DNA of 64,000 nt from Flectonema sp. DT1601 (Eukaryota; Euglenozoa; Diplonemea; Diplonemida; Diplonemidae), in NCBI GenBank assembly GCA_964019425.1, contig OZ025811.1, forward strand, positions 310,001 to 374,000. Reading direction: 5' to 3'. Below, piece after piece: positions 30,738 to 41,001 of this stretch. The translations under genes were made by a program, and so were the position numbers. Numbering within the stretch: the stretch's first letter is position 1; each line of letters begins with the position of its first letter. The notes beneath the pieces were generated by a model. The model saw only the letters and a program-made list of their open reading frames with translations. It was not told the origin of the DNA and searched no databases.

Positions 30738-31706
30738 TTAGATTCCTTTAAGAACTTTGAGAGAGTCATCAGACATAAGTGATCCATATTTATTAATAAA
30801 ATAATCTTTCCAATCTAATTCTTTTATAACCATCGCCGCTGAGTCATCAGCAGACCCACTAAAGAATGTATCTCTTCCTTTAGAAGATATCCTTTTTGTA
30901 TCATAGTCGTCATCATAGTTGATACCAAGACCATGTCCAACAGGCTCTGCATTGAAGATCACACGTGGACAGGTTGGAGCAACACGCATAGCAATTGAAT
31001 TCGCTGGTGAAACAGTCAGAGAGGTTCCTACGATGTATAACAAGTCAACATTGTCTGGTAGATCTTGCTGCATCGCTTCAAAAAAGTCACTTGGTAAGTT
31101 CCTTCCGTACAACACCGTCGAAGGCTTGATTCCGAACTTTCCGCATTCCGGGCAGTTGATTGGAGAAGATTCCTTCGGTGAAGAAGAATCAATCCCGTAA
31201 ATATCTTTTATACATGTTTTTAATTTATTAATAAACCAATCACTGTCTACCTTCACACCACAGTGTTCACATGCTGCTGCTCCAATACTTCCGTGACATG
31301 AAACCACATTCTTCATACCAGAACGGTAGTCCAGTCCATCAATATTCTGAGAATACATTCTCCTCATCATACCTCTTTCAGCAAGTTCAGTAAAGAAGAA
31401 ATGACACAGTGTTGGTTTCCACTTTCCTTCATGAATTCCAATTATAAAAGGTCTACGAAGTTCTAAGTAGGGATATGGATTCCTACTGAAGAGTGTCCAG
31501 TCGACTACATGAGTTGCATTTTGTTTCATTATCTGTTGGTCTTCATGAGAAGCTGTTAGTAACTCTGGTCGGAGAGAGTCGTACATCCCTCCAGGACTTC
31601 GAAAGTCAGGGATACCTGCCCCGCAACTAATACCAGCCCCGACTAGTACCACCATGTTCTTCCACTCTCCGTTACGTATTCCTTCTGCAAGTCGAGCAGC
31701 ATTCAT
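30738..31706 (-). CDS. SIR2: Sirtuin NAD-dependent protein deacylase (SIR2 family)
   Basis: The chosen ATG at 31706 gives 322 residues; the frame extends further upstream but without an ATG. NAD-binding motifs GAGISCGAGIPDFRSPGG and YSQNIDGLD are followed by the catalytic His in SCHGS. A four-cysteine zinc site (CEHC and CPEC) comes next, then GTSLTVSPA and FNAEPVG near the end. This is a class I (SIRT1-3-like) pattern and should remove acyl groups from lysines using NAD. A CAACAG acceptor-like site lies 15 nt before the ATG. A GTAAG at 31757 upstream of it could alternatively make a 36-nt leader intron. No targeting signal is obvious. Confidence 0.92.
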   Translation of the reverse strand: MNAARLAEGIRNGEWKNMVVLVGAGISCGAGIPDFRSPGGMYDSLRPELLTASHEDQQIMKQNATHVVDWTLFSRNPYPYLELRRPFIIGIHEGKWKPTLCHFFFTELAERGMMRRMYSQNIDGLDYRSGMKNVVSCHGSIGAAACEHCGVKVDSDWFINKLKTCIKDIYGIDSSSPKESSPINCPECGKFGIKPSTVLYGRNLPSDFFEAMQQDLPDNVDLLYIVGTSLTVSPANSIAMRVAPTCPRVIFNAEPVGHGLGINYDDDYDTKRISSKGRDTFFSGSADDSAAMVIKELDWKDYFINKYGSLMSDDSLKVLKGI

Positions 31707-32169
31707 ATTGTTCTCGTGTGTCTGTTGTATGGAAGAATACGAGAATGTGAATCTTACCTTTGGTTTGATATGTTTCTGCTTCACATGTTCATCTGATATT
31801 GTTTAACTTACGGAGGGGTTGAATACGTGTAGTAAAAGTATCAGAGATAAATCAATCATTACTTATCAACACATCATCTTTTGGTTATAAGAGATGCCCA
31901 CCAGCTACTACTGGTATTGAGATAGAAAGACTTGAACAAGAGAATCTGTTTAACATCACTTATTAGTTGAATGTGATGTACAGTAACAAGGAATAGTAAA
32001 GGGTTTGAATACCTTCAGAGTAAACTTTTATTATTAATGTGATAAAGTTTGTATTCTAAATTAAGAATACTTTCTTAATTATAAACATCAATTAGAAACA
32101 TCTTAAACGACGACTACGACGGACGATGAGGAAGAACGAAAGGAAAGTTGTCAGATCAGTGGTGAAGAC
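31707..32169. other. Intergenic region, sirtuin to SCP2
   Basis: AT-rich DNA with no gene or repeat that I recognise. It must contain the 5' leader of the sirtuin and the 3' region of the SCP2 gene. Confidence 0.4.
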
Positions 32170-32502
32170 TTAGATGGCGTCGCCTAACTTCTTCATCACC
32201 TTCCCTAACTTCATCGCGACATCAGTATCACCATCGAGTTCAATCTTTCCTTCCATGAAGAGACCCATTGGGTCAGCCTTTCCTCCGGCCAACTCAACAA
32301 AAACAGATTCATCCATCTTGAACGATGCAGCAGCGTCTTCACACTTTCCTTTGTAAGCCTTGCACGACTTCAAGTCAATCACATATGAAGCACCAGTGTC
32401 AGGGAACTCGTAGGTGATGATCTCATTCACTTTCGCAGCCGCTTCCTTACCGACTGGAGTCGACAGAGCCTGGGCCATCTTTTGAAAAACTGCGTCAGCC
32501 AT
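32170..32502 (-). CDS. SCP2 sterol-carrier-like lipid-binding protein
   Basis: A single-domain protein of 110 residues with the SCP2 pattern: N-terminal helix, then TYEFPDTGASYVIDLKS, ASFKMDESVFVEL and DPMGLFMEGKIELDGD. These proteins carry sterols, acyl-CoA or other lipids. The C-terminus is GDAI, so the usual peroxisomal AKL-type signal is missing and a cytosolic location is likely. The leader has one of the clearest acceptor-like sites in the window (TTTTCTCCCCACCAG, first base after it 32533), 31 nt before the ATG. Confidence 0.92.
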   Translation of the reverse strand: MADAVFQKMAQALSTPVGKEAAAKVNEIITYEFPDTGASYVIDLKSCKAYKGKCEDAAASFKMDESVFVELAGGKADPMGLFMEGKIELDGDTDVAMKLGKVMKKLGDAI

Positions 32503-32532
32503 TTTTTGAAGAGAGGTTTAGTGTGTGAAGGA

Positions 32533-32550
32533 AGCTGGTGGGGAGAAAAC
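32533..32550 (-). promoter_or_regulatory. Probable splice acceptor in SCP2 leader
   Basis: The coding strand reads a pyrimidine-rich run ending CCACCAG just before 32533. No matching donor is apparent nearby. Equivalent sites precede most genes in the window, which fits spliced-leader trans-splicing. Confidence 0.5.
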
Positions 32551-32756
32551 AACAATTACACCACTTCAACAAGTAATTAATAACAACAACTCTCTCACTT
32601 GAAAGTGAATACGACAGCAACCCTTCCATGAGAAGGTTGCATAAAGTATTGTTTATAATGATAACTTGTGTTGATAACCTTCACGTGATGATCAGAACTA
32701 CTATCTCAATTTAATCTAATGTTTTGGTGCATATCTTTATGTTTGAATACAAAAAA

Positions 32757-33485
32757 TTAAAAACTACCCTGACCCTCTAAATATTGTCTTAAATGTTTAG
32801 CTTCCGAAGGTGCTGCTTGCAGAGGAGAAACAAAGGTGGCTGTGTTGTTCACAAGAGCTCCAAAACTAACCAATGAAATTACAACTGACAAATTATTATT
32901 TTGACAAGCCAAGATGAGAGGAGTTTCTCCGAATGCTATTGGATCTGGATCGACTCCGCACTCTCCACATAAGAATTCAATCGCTTTCTTAGGAAGACCC
33001 TTTTTTGATATACTGACATAGTGAAGAGGAGTTTTTTGAGTACAATCCGTTGCACTAAAATTAGCATCATATTGCTTTAGTAGACGAAGGGCCTTGACGT
33101 TGCTGTCAAGAGCTGCGTAGTGGGCTGGTGTGAGGTTTGACTCTGGATCTTGCCAACTGGAAGGTATCCCCGCAATGAGAAGTGCTTTTACTAAATTAAA
33201 ATCACTGTCTACAACAGCTCTGATTAGAGTTTCTCCATTACAACATTTCCCCATTGCTTTAACTGCTATTTCTGCTTCTTGTTCTTTACTGACGGATAGT
33301 CGAAGTGTGTCTCCACTACTGATGCCAATCGATGACAGAGTTTTGTCCAACAGTAGGGCTTCTCCTTCAAATTCTATTTCTGCATTTAGCAACCCTACCT
33401 CGCTAAGCACATCAGCAGTCGTCGTTGATATACTAATCGTTAACGATCTGACTTCACCGTCAGGTAATTCGGCAAATATTTCCAT
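32757..33485 (-). CDS. Ubiquitin-like domain plus ankyrin repeat protein
   Basis: A protein of 242 residues. Residues 1-66 have the beta-grasp spacing of a ubiquitin-like domain (MEIFAELPDGEV...LLDKTLSSIGISSGDTLRL). From about residue 82 there are ankyrin repeats, clearest at LTPAHYAALDSNVKALRLL, KTPLHYVS and ETPLILACQNNNLSVVISL. It is probably a protein-interaction adaptor. Partners are unknown. There is no signal peptide or membrane segment, and the gene is intact. Confidence 0.85.
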   Translation of the reverse strand: MEIFAELPDGEVRSLTISISTTTADVLSEVGLLNAEIEFEGEALLLDKTLSSIGISSGDTLRLSVSKEQEAEIAVKAMGKCCNGETLIRAVVDSDFNLVKALLIAGIPSSWQDPESNLTPAHYAALDSNVKALRLLKQYDANFSATDCTQKTPLHYVSISKKGLPKKAIEFLCGECGVDPDPIAFGETPLILACQNNNLSVVISLVSFGALVNNTATFVSPLQAAPSEAKHLRQYLEGQGSF

Positions 33486-33956
33486 ATTTTCTTTTTATTT
33501 TATTGTTTTTACTGTAATCTATGCGTATAACTTATGTAACCAAAAGTTGCAAAAGTTAACCCTTGTTTTCGAACCCTCAAAAGACATTTTTATATAATAC
33601 TGTATCCTGGTACAAAGAAAAAAAACCAGAAAAACTATAAACTGCCATCACTATGAATTATATAAGGGTGTAGACGGGAAAAAACCAAGTGAGAAAAACA
33701 AGCAATTTACATCACGCTGTGGTCACAGTACATTTTTTTTGCAGATTTTCTCATTCCCTCTTTTCTTTTCTTCCTTTTTTTTCCAGAAACAATACGGAAA
33801 ATAGTACTGTCCCCGCTTTGTACAGCTTCGTTGACGAGAAAGAGGTAACACCACACTAGAGTTAGCTGCGCTTAAGCACAAACCGCTGAGAAGGGGAAAA
33901 GGGGAAACGGACGCTTAAATGAAACTATTCAGAAGAAACAAATCATTTTGATGAAC
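33486..33956. other. Intergenic region
   Basis: AT-rich DNA with poly(T)/poly(A) stretches around 33730-33780. No gene or repeat is recognised. Confidence 0.4.
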
Positions 33957-35225
33957 TTACAAGTGTCCAATTGAACCACAGTTAGTGCGGTTAACTGGAG
34001 CCCATCCAATCTTTCTGTTCTCACGATCCATGACCATGTAGTAGTTCTCCATGGTGCTATCACCAATGATTAATAACCCACCTCTACCAGTGTCTCTAAT
34101 ACCCAAACAGAAAACATCAGCTGCCTTGCTTGGTTCACCTCTCAGAAGGTAGTTCCTTGGCTGCATGTGAAGGCTGACTCCGTTTAATTCAAGAGTCATG
34201 TTTGGGAATAGAGCTATCTGTTCAGGTGTGTAGTCGTAACAGGTTCCATCAAAGATAGTTTTTGTAGTGTTACAGACTCCAGGAAGCTTTGCTCCGTGAT
34301 CACAGAGATTAGTAAATGAAGTTTTAACACCATCGAACATTTCAGTTGGAAGCAACAAAACATTAGTACCCGAATCAAGGATGGCTCCTCCAGATGAGGT
34401 AGCAGGAACAGCCTTTCCAGCAACGCTGATGGTCTTTAACTCAACAGAGTAGAATGCAGCACCAGTATCTGGTACGTAAGTAATTTCTCTCTCGTACAGA
34501 CGAGGGTCGGTTCCTCCGAAAGTGATGGTTCCGTTTGAAGTCTTTCCCTGAACGAAACACATTCCGAACATGTTCTTTGGAAGAGCTCCAGCCGCAACCA
34601 ACGAGGAAAAGACGTTCTTACTTCCAGCAGGTCCAGCGATACCCATCACACCATCGATGTTCTTGAACTGATCAAAGTTGCTGGTCTGTGAAGTGATTGC
34701 TCCAAAGTTTACATCAACAGAAGCAGTAGCACCTCCAAGAGTAACCTTATCATTAAACCATCTTCCCTTAATAGTGCAAGGTGCTGTTGGGTCTGACAAG
34801 TCACAAGTCTCGTAAGTGTTTGAGAAGCTGCAAACTTCATCCTTGCAAAATCCTCCAATGAGAGTGCAGTCGACACCACATGCGAGTGACTTAGATGAGG
34901 ATGAGTTCTTGTCGTTGTAAACATTGTTTGGTGCCTTGTGAATACAAGTGCTGCAGGTTACGTGAGGAATGTCAAGAGTGTAACTACCAGTGTCAACAGC
35001 AACAGGGAACGTACTTGGAGGAGTTCCTACTTCAATCTCAACCCAGTAAATAGCAACAGGCCAGATGTTTCCTCCCATTGGATCAGATCCCTGACGGATG
35101 ATCTGTCTATACTCATGGTGATGAACAGATTGTTGCATATCCATAACAACAACACCTTCTTGGTTAACATGACTGCCTGCTGCAGCCATTCCAACTACTG
35201 CTGCCACTGATGCGAGCTTGTTCAT
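33957..35225 (-). CDS. Secreted pepsin-family aspartic protease
   Basis: A protein of 422 residues with a signal peptide (MNKLASVAAVVGMAAAG). It has two catalytic motifs: Asp78 in VDTGS, preceded by WVEIEVGTPP, and Asp284 in ILDSGT. Between them is a cysteine-rich insert (about residues 91-150, with YNDKNSSSSKSLACG), the style of nepenthesin-like A1 proteases rather than classical pepsin. Residues 390-410 (GLLIIGDSTMENYYMVMD) match the conserved C-terminal strand. A propeptide of roughly 30 residues is likely. It should act in lysosome-like compartments or outside the cell. An acceptor-like CAG is 15 nt before the ATG. Confidence 0.93.
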   Translation of the reverse strand: MNKLASVAAVVGMAAAGSHVNQEGVVVMDMQQSVHHHEYRQIIRQGSDPMGGNIWPVAIYWVEIEVGTPPSTFPVAVDTGSYTLDIPHVTCSTCIHKAPNNVYNDKNSSSSKSLACGVDCTLIGGFCKDEVCSFSNTYETCDLSDPTAPCTIKGRWFNDKVTLGGATASVDVNFGAITSQTSNFDQFKNIDGVMGIAGPAGSKNVFSSLVAAGALPKNMFGMCFVQGKTSNGTITFGGTDPRLYEREITYVPDTGAAFYSVELKTISVAGKAVPATSSGGAILDSGTNVLLLPTEMFDGVKTSFTNLCDHGAKLPGVCNTTKTIFDGTCYDYTPEQIALFPNMTLELNGVSLHMQPRNYLLRGEPSKAADVFCLGIRDTGRGGLLIIGDSTMENYYMVMDRENRKIGWAPVNRTNCGSIGHL

Positions 35226-35359
35226 TTTAGTGATACTAATCTGTTTTTTTGAAATTATAGTTTCTTAAACAATCAAAGTCTAAAAGAGTCAAGAGCTGAT
35301 TACTTTTGCGTAAGGGTTAGTTAAGATGATAGAGTTAGTCGGTTTAAAGGATACTTGGG

Positions 35360-35490
35360 AACCTTGCGCTTCTATAAAAGCTCTAGCTCTGCTGTTGATG
35401 GTCGAGTTGGTTTCACATCCTGATGCCCACCTGTGCACATTTTTTCTTGGATTCTGGTTACTGAAATGTAGATAAACGGGATGAAAAGAC
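35360..35490 (-). pseudogene. Decayed copy of the small Cys-rich gene
   Basis: The coding strand around GTGGGCATCAGGATGTG and ACCAACTCGACCATCA closely matches the start of the gene at 35918-36079, including the upstream acceptor-like TTCAG|TAA. After about 20 codons the similarity is lost, a frameshift follows the ATG, and the later cysteine pairs are absent. It is a partial tandem duplicate. Confidence 0.7.
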
Positions 35491-35586
35491 TGCACACTTT
35501 ATCAAGAGAGAGACAAACACGGTCGGAGAGTTTCCGCATCAGGTGCTTGAGAAGAGAAGAGAGGGAGAGAAACGAGCGATAGTTGC

Positions 35587-35667
35587 AAGTAGTGGAAGCT
35601 GACAACATCACTCAAGTAGTGGAAGCTGACAACATCACTCAAGTAGTGGAAGCTGACAACATCACTC
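35587..35667. repeat. 27-bp tandem repeat, three exact copies
   Basis: Units AAGTAGTGGAAGCTGACAAC + ATCACTC occupy 35587-35613, 35614-35640 and 35641-35667 with no differences, so the expansion is recent. Confidence 0.95.
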
Positions 35668-35917
35668 AAATAGAACTCATATCTTAATTCAGAATAAAAA
35701 GTACGATTTGGAAGTAAATAAAAAAAATAAATCACACGACTCGATTGCGAGCCTGGTCCGATAGTTGAATGGAAGTTGAATACTGAAATCAGATATCTGT
35801 ACTGCTGTTGATTGCTGGTAGCTCATCAGTTGCCTACAAACTATTTTAGTAATAATGTTTTACTGGAATACATAAGGAGGAGGAGAAAGTGTTGTCAGTC
35901 AGCTCTCTTTATTTATA

Positions 35918-36079
35918 TTAACGGTAGTTTTTACCGCATTCTCCGCAGTTCGCAGCGTTGCCAGATGGAGTTGGGTTCCCGCTTCCCATGTTTCTCTTAC
36001 ACCCCGAACACATCGCCGTACCGCAGTTCTTGCAGCTGATGGTCGAGCTGGTTCCACATCCTGATGCCCACTTGCACAT
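35918..36079 (-). CDS. Small eight-cysteine, probably zinc-binding protein
   Basis: A protein of 53 residues from the ATG at 36079 to TAA. Cysteines are spaced C-x5-C-x7-C-x2-C-x4-C-x2-C-x17-C-x2-C (MCKWASGCG, CKNCG, CSGCK, CGECG), which fits one or two structural zinc sites. The three CxxC knuckles and basic C-terminus suggest a small zinc-ribbon type protein; the family is not recognised. The frame upstream of this Met is open but unlikely to be coding, because a strong acceptor-like site (CATCTCTTTCAG) lies 31 nt before the ATG. A decayed copy sits 430 bp downstream, which supports this being a real gene. Confidence 0.65.
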   Translation of the reverse strand: MCKWASGCGTSSTISCKNCGTAMCSGCKRNMGSGNPTPSGNAANCGECGKNYR

Positions 36080-36467
36080 TTTATTTTCGGGTGGTAATGG
36101 GTCTTGTTTACTGAAAGAGATGAATAATAATAACTTATCATAAAACACATCCACCAAATATGATTTGGAATAACTCATTAAGTTTAGAGAGAAGTATCTC
36201 AAAGGAGATACGCAATAAGAAACTAATTGAACAAATGCCGCAACCGATTGGAGAATGTCTTCCGCTTTGAGCTACTCGAGAATTGATGTGACAAAAAGTA
36301 GCAGCAGAACAAGCTTTCTTCATCAGATTAATAATTCACAACTTGTCGCAAGTAATCTGTAACAGCAACAGTATACAAGTACGACGAAAAGTTACTATTT
36401 TTTTCTTTTTCTCCACGGAAATCTGATCACTGTAAAGTGTAATTTCCTAATATGTGACTACTTGTCG
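36080..36467. other. Intergenic region
   Basis: This holds the leader of the Cys-rich gene and the 3' flank of the FAM227-like gene. Nothing else is recognised. Confidence 0.4.
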
Positions 36468-37973
36468 CTATGCCTCAGTAGAGACAGCCCACTTCATTTC
36501 ATATTCTCTAAAAGGGTTTCCCGCTACGCCAATAATATCTTTGAATCGTTGCAGCAGCGGTGACGTGGCTGTCAATGTGAAGTACGCTAGTTGCCACTTT
36601 GTTGATCCTCTTTGTTCACGTCGACCAGCTTCGTACCACGGAGGGGTTACACTTGCTGATTGCGTGAATTGTTGTTTTTTACCCTTTGGTATGATAGGAA
36701 GAGAGTTATTTTGCAGCTGTATTGTTGTCGGAGGAGGACGTTCAGGAGCATGTGAACGCTGGTTTGGCATCGGTGGTTCCTTCTTATTGAGTGTATCCAG
36801 AAAGGAATTCGAAGGGCTATCAATCTTTACAACTTGTTTCCTTCCGTTGGCGATGTCTAAGAATTCTGATTTAAGTTTATCGATTTCAATTTTACAATCG
36901 TTATCAGACTCTTTAACCTTAAGGAGGCTATTACCCGAATGTCTACCGTCTTGAGTCAAATCTTTTTGATCTCTATTTTTTCGCTTATATTTCCTCCTAT
37001 AGCAATCTTCTTCAGCATCAAGCGTACCATTCCCAGCAGACTCTACACCAGTCAACCAATATGTGATTCTACGACAAAGATTCTTTCTAAAGTACTCGCC
37101 ATAATATGATTTAAAGTAAGGCAATCCACGAGTAAATATTTTACGGATAACTCTCACCAGTATTAATGGTACGTCTTTTAATAGCAAATCTTTATCAAAG
37201 GGTGACACAGCATTAAATACTTCAATGTAGTGAAATGACATCCTGGTAAATAAGTATTCCTTCTCCTGAGTTACTAAGTTAGATGCCAGTTGACGTGTCT
37301 GTGCTTTCTGACGATTGACTTGTGGATGAGAGCGTGGTGTTATTGTAGGGGATTTCAGGCAAACCTTATCAAAGGTATCGCTTGCAGTGGGTGAAGGTGC
37401 TTCTGATGTTAATTCCACAACATGATTCACACCAAACTCTGTTTCACGAGCTTCGTTATCAACTTTCGGTGTTGTTGGACGAGAAGACATTGGTGTCGTT
37501 GATTTTCGTCTACCACTTCTTGAAAACAATCGCTTGATTGGAATTAATGACAAGTGAGTTGGTTTCTGTTTTCGTTTTATAACAGGAGGATGTGGAATGA
37601 GAGCTTCTTCAGGTTCTGCTTCTTCATCAAGTGGATCTTCGAATACTTCAGTTATCTTTTGTTGTGGATCTTCCATACTAAACTCATCTAAGAATATGAA
37701 CCAGAACATGTCCTCGATAAGTCTTAAACACTTTTGACCGGAGATCAGTTTACAGAGTTTTGGTATTTCATTTCTCTTACTCTCTTTCAAAGATTCCATA
37801 ACAATAACTTGCATGTCTAACGGTTTACCAAACTGCTTACATGGGAGGGGTAATGTTCCTGTTCCTTTCTGTCCCCAGCCAGGATAGAAAACTGGTTGAC
37901 ACGATACATCATTTTGTTCTTTCTTTGCTGCTGTAACTGCCCGCCACTTGCTGACTCCCAGCCATGATTTCAT
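36468..37973 (-). CDS. FAM227-like (FWWh domain) protein
   Basis: A protein of 501 residues. The conserved blocks of FAM227 proteins can be recognised: the aromatic MFWFIFLDEF near residue 88; a block at about 245-310 (LFTRMSFHYIEVF, DVPLILVRVIRKIF, ITYWLTGVE); and a C-terminal FTLTATSPLLQRF near 470 corresponding to the usual 'F..SG.SPL...YL'. Between them are low-complexity basic and proline-rich linkers. FAM227 proteins occur in ciliated eukaryotes and are linked to the flagellum or sperm tail; no biochemical function is established. The ATG directly follows a TAG acceptor-like site. The family call rests on remembered motifs. Confidence 0.6.
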   Translation of the reverse strand: MKSWLGVSKWRAVTAAKKEQNDVSCQPVFYPGWGQKGTGTLPLPCKQFGKPLDMQVIVMESLKESKRNEIPKLCKLISGQKCLRLIEDMFWFIFLDEFSMEDPQQKITEVFEDPLDEEAEPEEALIPHPPVIKRKQKPTHLSLIPIKRLFSRSGRRKSTTPMSSRPTTPKVDNEARETEFGVNHVVELTSEAPSPTASDTFDKVCLKSPTITPRSHPQVNRQKAQTRQLASNLVTQEKEYLFTRMSFHYIEVFNAVSPFDKDLLLKDVPLILVRVIRKIFTRGLPYFKSYYGEYFRKNLCRRITYWLTGVESAGNGTLDAEEDCYRRKYKRKNRDQKDLTQDGRHSGNSLLKVKESDNDCKIEIDKLKSEFLDIANGRKQVVKIDSPSNSFLDTLNKKEPPMPNQRSHAPERPPPTTIQLQNNSLPIIPKGKKQQFTQSASVTPPWYEAGRREQRGSTKWQLAYFTLTATSPLLQRFKDIIGVAGNPFREYEMKWAVSTEA

Positions 37974-38389
37974 CTAAGGCTACATAAAGACATTCTCACA
38001 CCTGTTCTAATCAAAATATTATTAAATACTCATCAAAGAAAAACAAGAACAACATAACAAGGAGAGCTATCGTTCAAGACAAGCCTTCAATATGTTACTA
38101 AAAAAACAACAATCGTAATGAACCACTGGGAGGAGGTTTTTATTCGTAAAAACCCTCTGCGCTAAAAAAGCTTAAGGGGAATTACGAGTATTAACATTCA
38201 TGTTCTCTCTTACAAGATATATTGTTGAGGAAGAATGAAGAAAAAAAATAATAAGAGTAGGAAAGAGAAAGTGGGTAAACATTTTTCGTTTGCGAACTCC
38301 TCGTAAATCACGGAGTGAGTGAGAAGGACCTTAACCAACACTTTGCAACAGATAGTTAGATTTTCTGTATGGTGATCTCTACTTACTAT
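37974..38389. other. Intergenic region
   Basis: Plain AT-rich sequence; no gene or repeat recognised. Confidence 0.4.
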
Positions 38390-38971
38390 TTAAAAAGAGT
38401 TTTTCTTATCCTTAAGAGCGATCAGTTCTTCGGGGGTGCTCTCTCTGCCGAGGATTACATTTCTGTGGGGGAATCTTCCAAAGCTTTCTACCAGATTGTA
38501 ATGGAGCTGTTGCCAATAGAGGTTTTCCCGATCCACTTCACTCACAACTTTGATTCCCAGGGCCTGACCTTCCAGGGTTTCGACATGCATCAGGGGGAGG
38601 TAAAAAAACGACACTTCTGGTTTTGTTACCAGTTTGTCAAATCTTTTTTCCCAGGCCAACTTTGAGAGTTTGAAAGCGAGCTCATCACCAGAGAATGCAG
38701 CTGGTGTGTCTCTGTACATATTCCTGGTCATTTGATCACATAAAATAATTCTAGCCAATAATCCCTGAGGATGTTCATTCCATTCTTCATAACCTCCTGC
38801 AATTGTTTTCTTAACGTCTTCTTCGAACAGTTGTTTAATCTCAAGATCAACTTTCGGGTTCTTGTTCCAGTGCTTGGCAATTGTTTCAGCTGGTAGCTGC
38901 CATACGCCGTTGTCATTTTTATGAAGTCCCTTGAACCAATATTCAATAACACGAGACCATGGTTTTGTCAT
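38390..38971 (-). CDS. DUF924 family protein
   Basis: A protein of 193 residues matching the DUF924 family along its length. Blocks are VIEYWFKG near the start, PQGLLARIILCDQMTRNMYR, the acidic FLYLP-like block (FFYLPLMHVETLEGQ) and the C-terminal FGRFPHRNVILGRESTPEEL. These alpha-helical proteins are common in bacteria and scattered in eukaryotes; the molecular role is not known. No signal peptide is present. A TTATCAG acceptor-like site lies 14 nt before the ATG. Confidence 0.88.
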   Translation of the reverse strand: MTKPWSRVIEYWFKGLHKNDNGVWQLPAETIAKHWNKNPKVDLEIKQLFEEDVKKTIAGGYEEWNEHPQGLLARIILCDQMTRNMYRDTPAAFSGDELAFKLSKLAWEKRFDKLVTKPEVSFFYLPLMHVETLEGQALGIKVVSEVDRENLYWQQLHYNLVESFGRFPHRNVILGRESTPEELIALKDKKNSF

Positions 38972-39100
38972 TGTGGGTTATCCCTCTGATAAGATAAAAA
39001 ATAGAAAATTCATTTTACAATAAAAAAAAAAACAGATTAACCTCAAAATGGACTAAACCCGTCATACAAATTAAGTTACAATATGCGGTAGTTATATACC

Positions 39101-39211
39101 GTAATTATAAATATCATGGTGTATAAAAAGTCTCCAAATCGCCAAAAAATGGCCAAATCCACCATCTTTATTATATCCAAAGTTTTTATACACCGTGATA
39201 TTTATAATTAC
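39101..39211. mobile_element. MITE-like element with 29-bp terminal inverted repeats
   Basis: The left arm 39101-39129 (GTAATTATAAATATCATGGT + GTATAAAAA) and right arm 39183-39211 are reverse complements at 28 of 29 positions, separated by 53 bp. The 111-bp unit could fold into a long hairpin. No clear target-site duplication is seen, so a fixed hairpin rather than a transposon remnant is possible. Confidence 0.6.
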
Positions 39212-41001
39212 AGCATTTAGTTTATCTAATTTATTAATAAATAGATTTACGACCGTCGCTATTCAAAAGAAGATATTTCTACTTTTTGTCATGGCTGACA
39301 GAAGTTACAGTCTCAGTCACACATGATGCACAAATCTACGGAAGCAGTAAACAGATCTCCCTCCCATATATCTTGGGAACTATCTTATCGACTGCTTACG
39401 TGAAAGCTAAGGCATTAACTGTAATCAAATAAAACAGACACTCAATTGGAATGGACCCGCTGGGTCATTCGATTCTCTATTTTTTTTTTCCTTTTTAAAA
39501 TTACGTAATCTCGGTAACACTTTTATACGAAAATGCAATACATTGTGAATCTTACCAAACGTTACTATTTTAATTGTTTTTTTTTTTTTTTTTTTTAAAG
39601 AAAAACAATCAGCGAAGTAGTCAACCCCTCGATTTGAGGATATGCTACTCACGAGTTCATTTTTATTTCTTGAAACCTTCACTACTTGGGAATACAATCA
39701 AATCCGTCTAGGATCCGAAATTATAGAGGTGTATAATATTATTATATACCAATGTTAAAAAAAAAAAAAAAACATTAATTTTTTTTGTTTGTCATCCCAA
39801 ATGTGATCACCAGTTTTTTCTTTCTCTTCTGTTTTTTTTTTTTTTTTTATTTCTTTTGAAATTGTCATATTCAGGTATATAATATTTACTACAACTGCTA
39901 TCGTTGACAGGAAATATACTCCTGAGCGACTCAAAGGGATCATCCTTCGATATCACTTTTTGCGACACTTGGAAAGAAACATTGACAGCTTGCTCACACA
40001 ACTTGTCTCACGCATAGAATATAAAAAAAGAATTCCTTCTTTCAGGTGAGACGATATGTAAAATACAATTTTTCACTAATACTACCATCGGAGAGATAAA
40101 AAAAAAGAAGAAAAAAATTAGAATCACTGCAAATCAGATAGAAAAACAACAATGAACACAGAGTCGCAAAAACAAAAGTAAAAAAGAAAACCATTCAGAT
40201 AAAAAGCCTAATATTCCGTTGATAGAAGGCAGTATTACTGGCAGCACAGGGAAATAGCTAACATAAACATAATAATAGTTAATCTGAATGGTTTCTTCTC
40301 CGACTTCGTCGGTGCAAAAAGAAAAAAAAGATTGACGAGCGAAAAAAGATAAGTAGGGTCGATGAACGAAAGATTATAAGCAAGACACTAACCAACATGA
40401 TGATGTTGTACGAGGTTGGTACAAGTTGTGGCTACCTTCAAAGCTGCCCACAGTATGAGTTGTTGACAGTGTGTTGTAAATATAAAAGTTACAAGAACCT
40501 CGACATTTGGTTTCTAACTAACTTGATCATCAGATGGAGTGAAAAAAATTATAACTTTCAACACCTCTCTCAACTAATTATTGACTGAATCAAACAACAG
40601 AACTTAAAAGGTTAGGGAGTGTCTGTGTTTCCAGAAGCAGTTCTGTGCGTGCATACATTCATTCCCAGACCTTGGTTCTTGGGAATGCACATTCGAACGT
40701 TACAGGAAAAAAAAAAAGAAGAAAAAAAGAAGAGATACATACTGACAATCCAACGCCTTAAAAAAGAAAACTAGTAGTTTCGAGAACTTTAAGCCATACA
40801 AGTTGCCTCCTGTCGCGGTCTTGTGGGTAGGTAGCAAGTTATCAAAGCACATCTACTCCACACGACAGTCGCACAGCTTATCTTGACCCCAACATGCTAT
40901 ATTGAGAAACATTGTCTCACCAGCTTAGTGGATCTCATTGAAATCCTTTTTAAGTTAACATAATAAACAAAACTAATAATATATAAAAAGAGGAGTAAAA
41001 C

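Larger units (their letters stand above)
35226..35917. other. Intergenic region with decayed Cys-rich gene copy and 27-bp repeats
   Basis: It holds the pseudogene described at 35360-35490 and a short tandem repeat at 35587-35667. Beyond these I see no gene. A 27-nt-periodic minus frame is only the repeat translated. Confidence 0.6.

Noticed and set aside
31722-31757. 36-nt cis intron in the sirtuin leader
   Set aside because: GTAAG and CAACAG fit, but the length is very short and the upstream ATG runs into a stop after three codons; a trans-splice acceptor at 31722 explains the site better.
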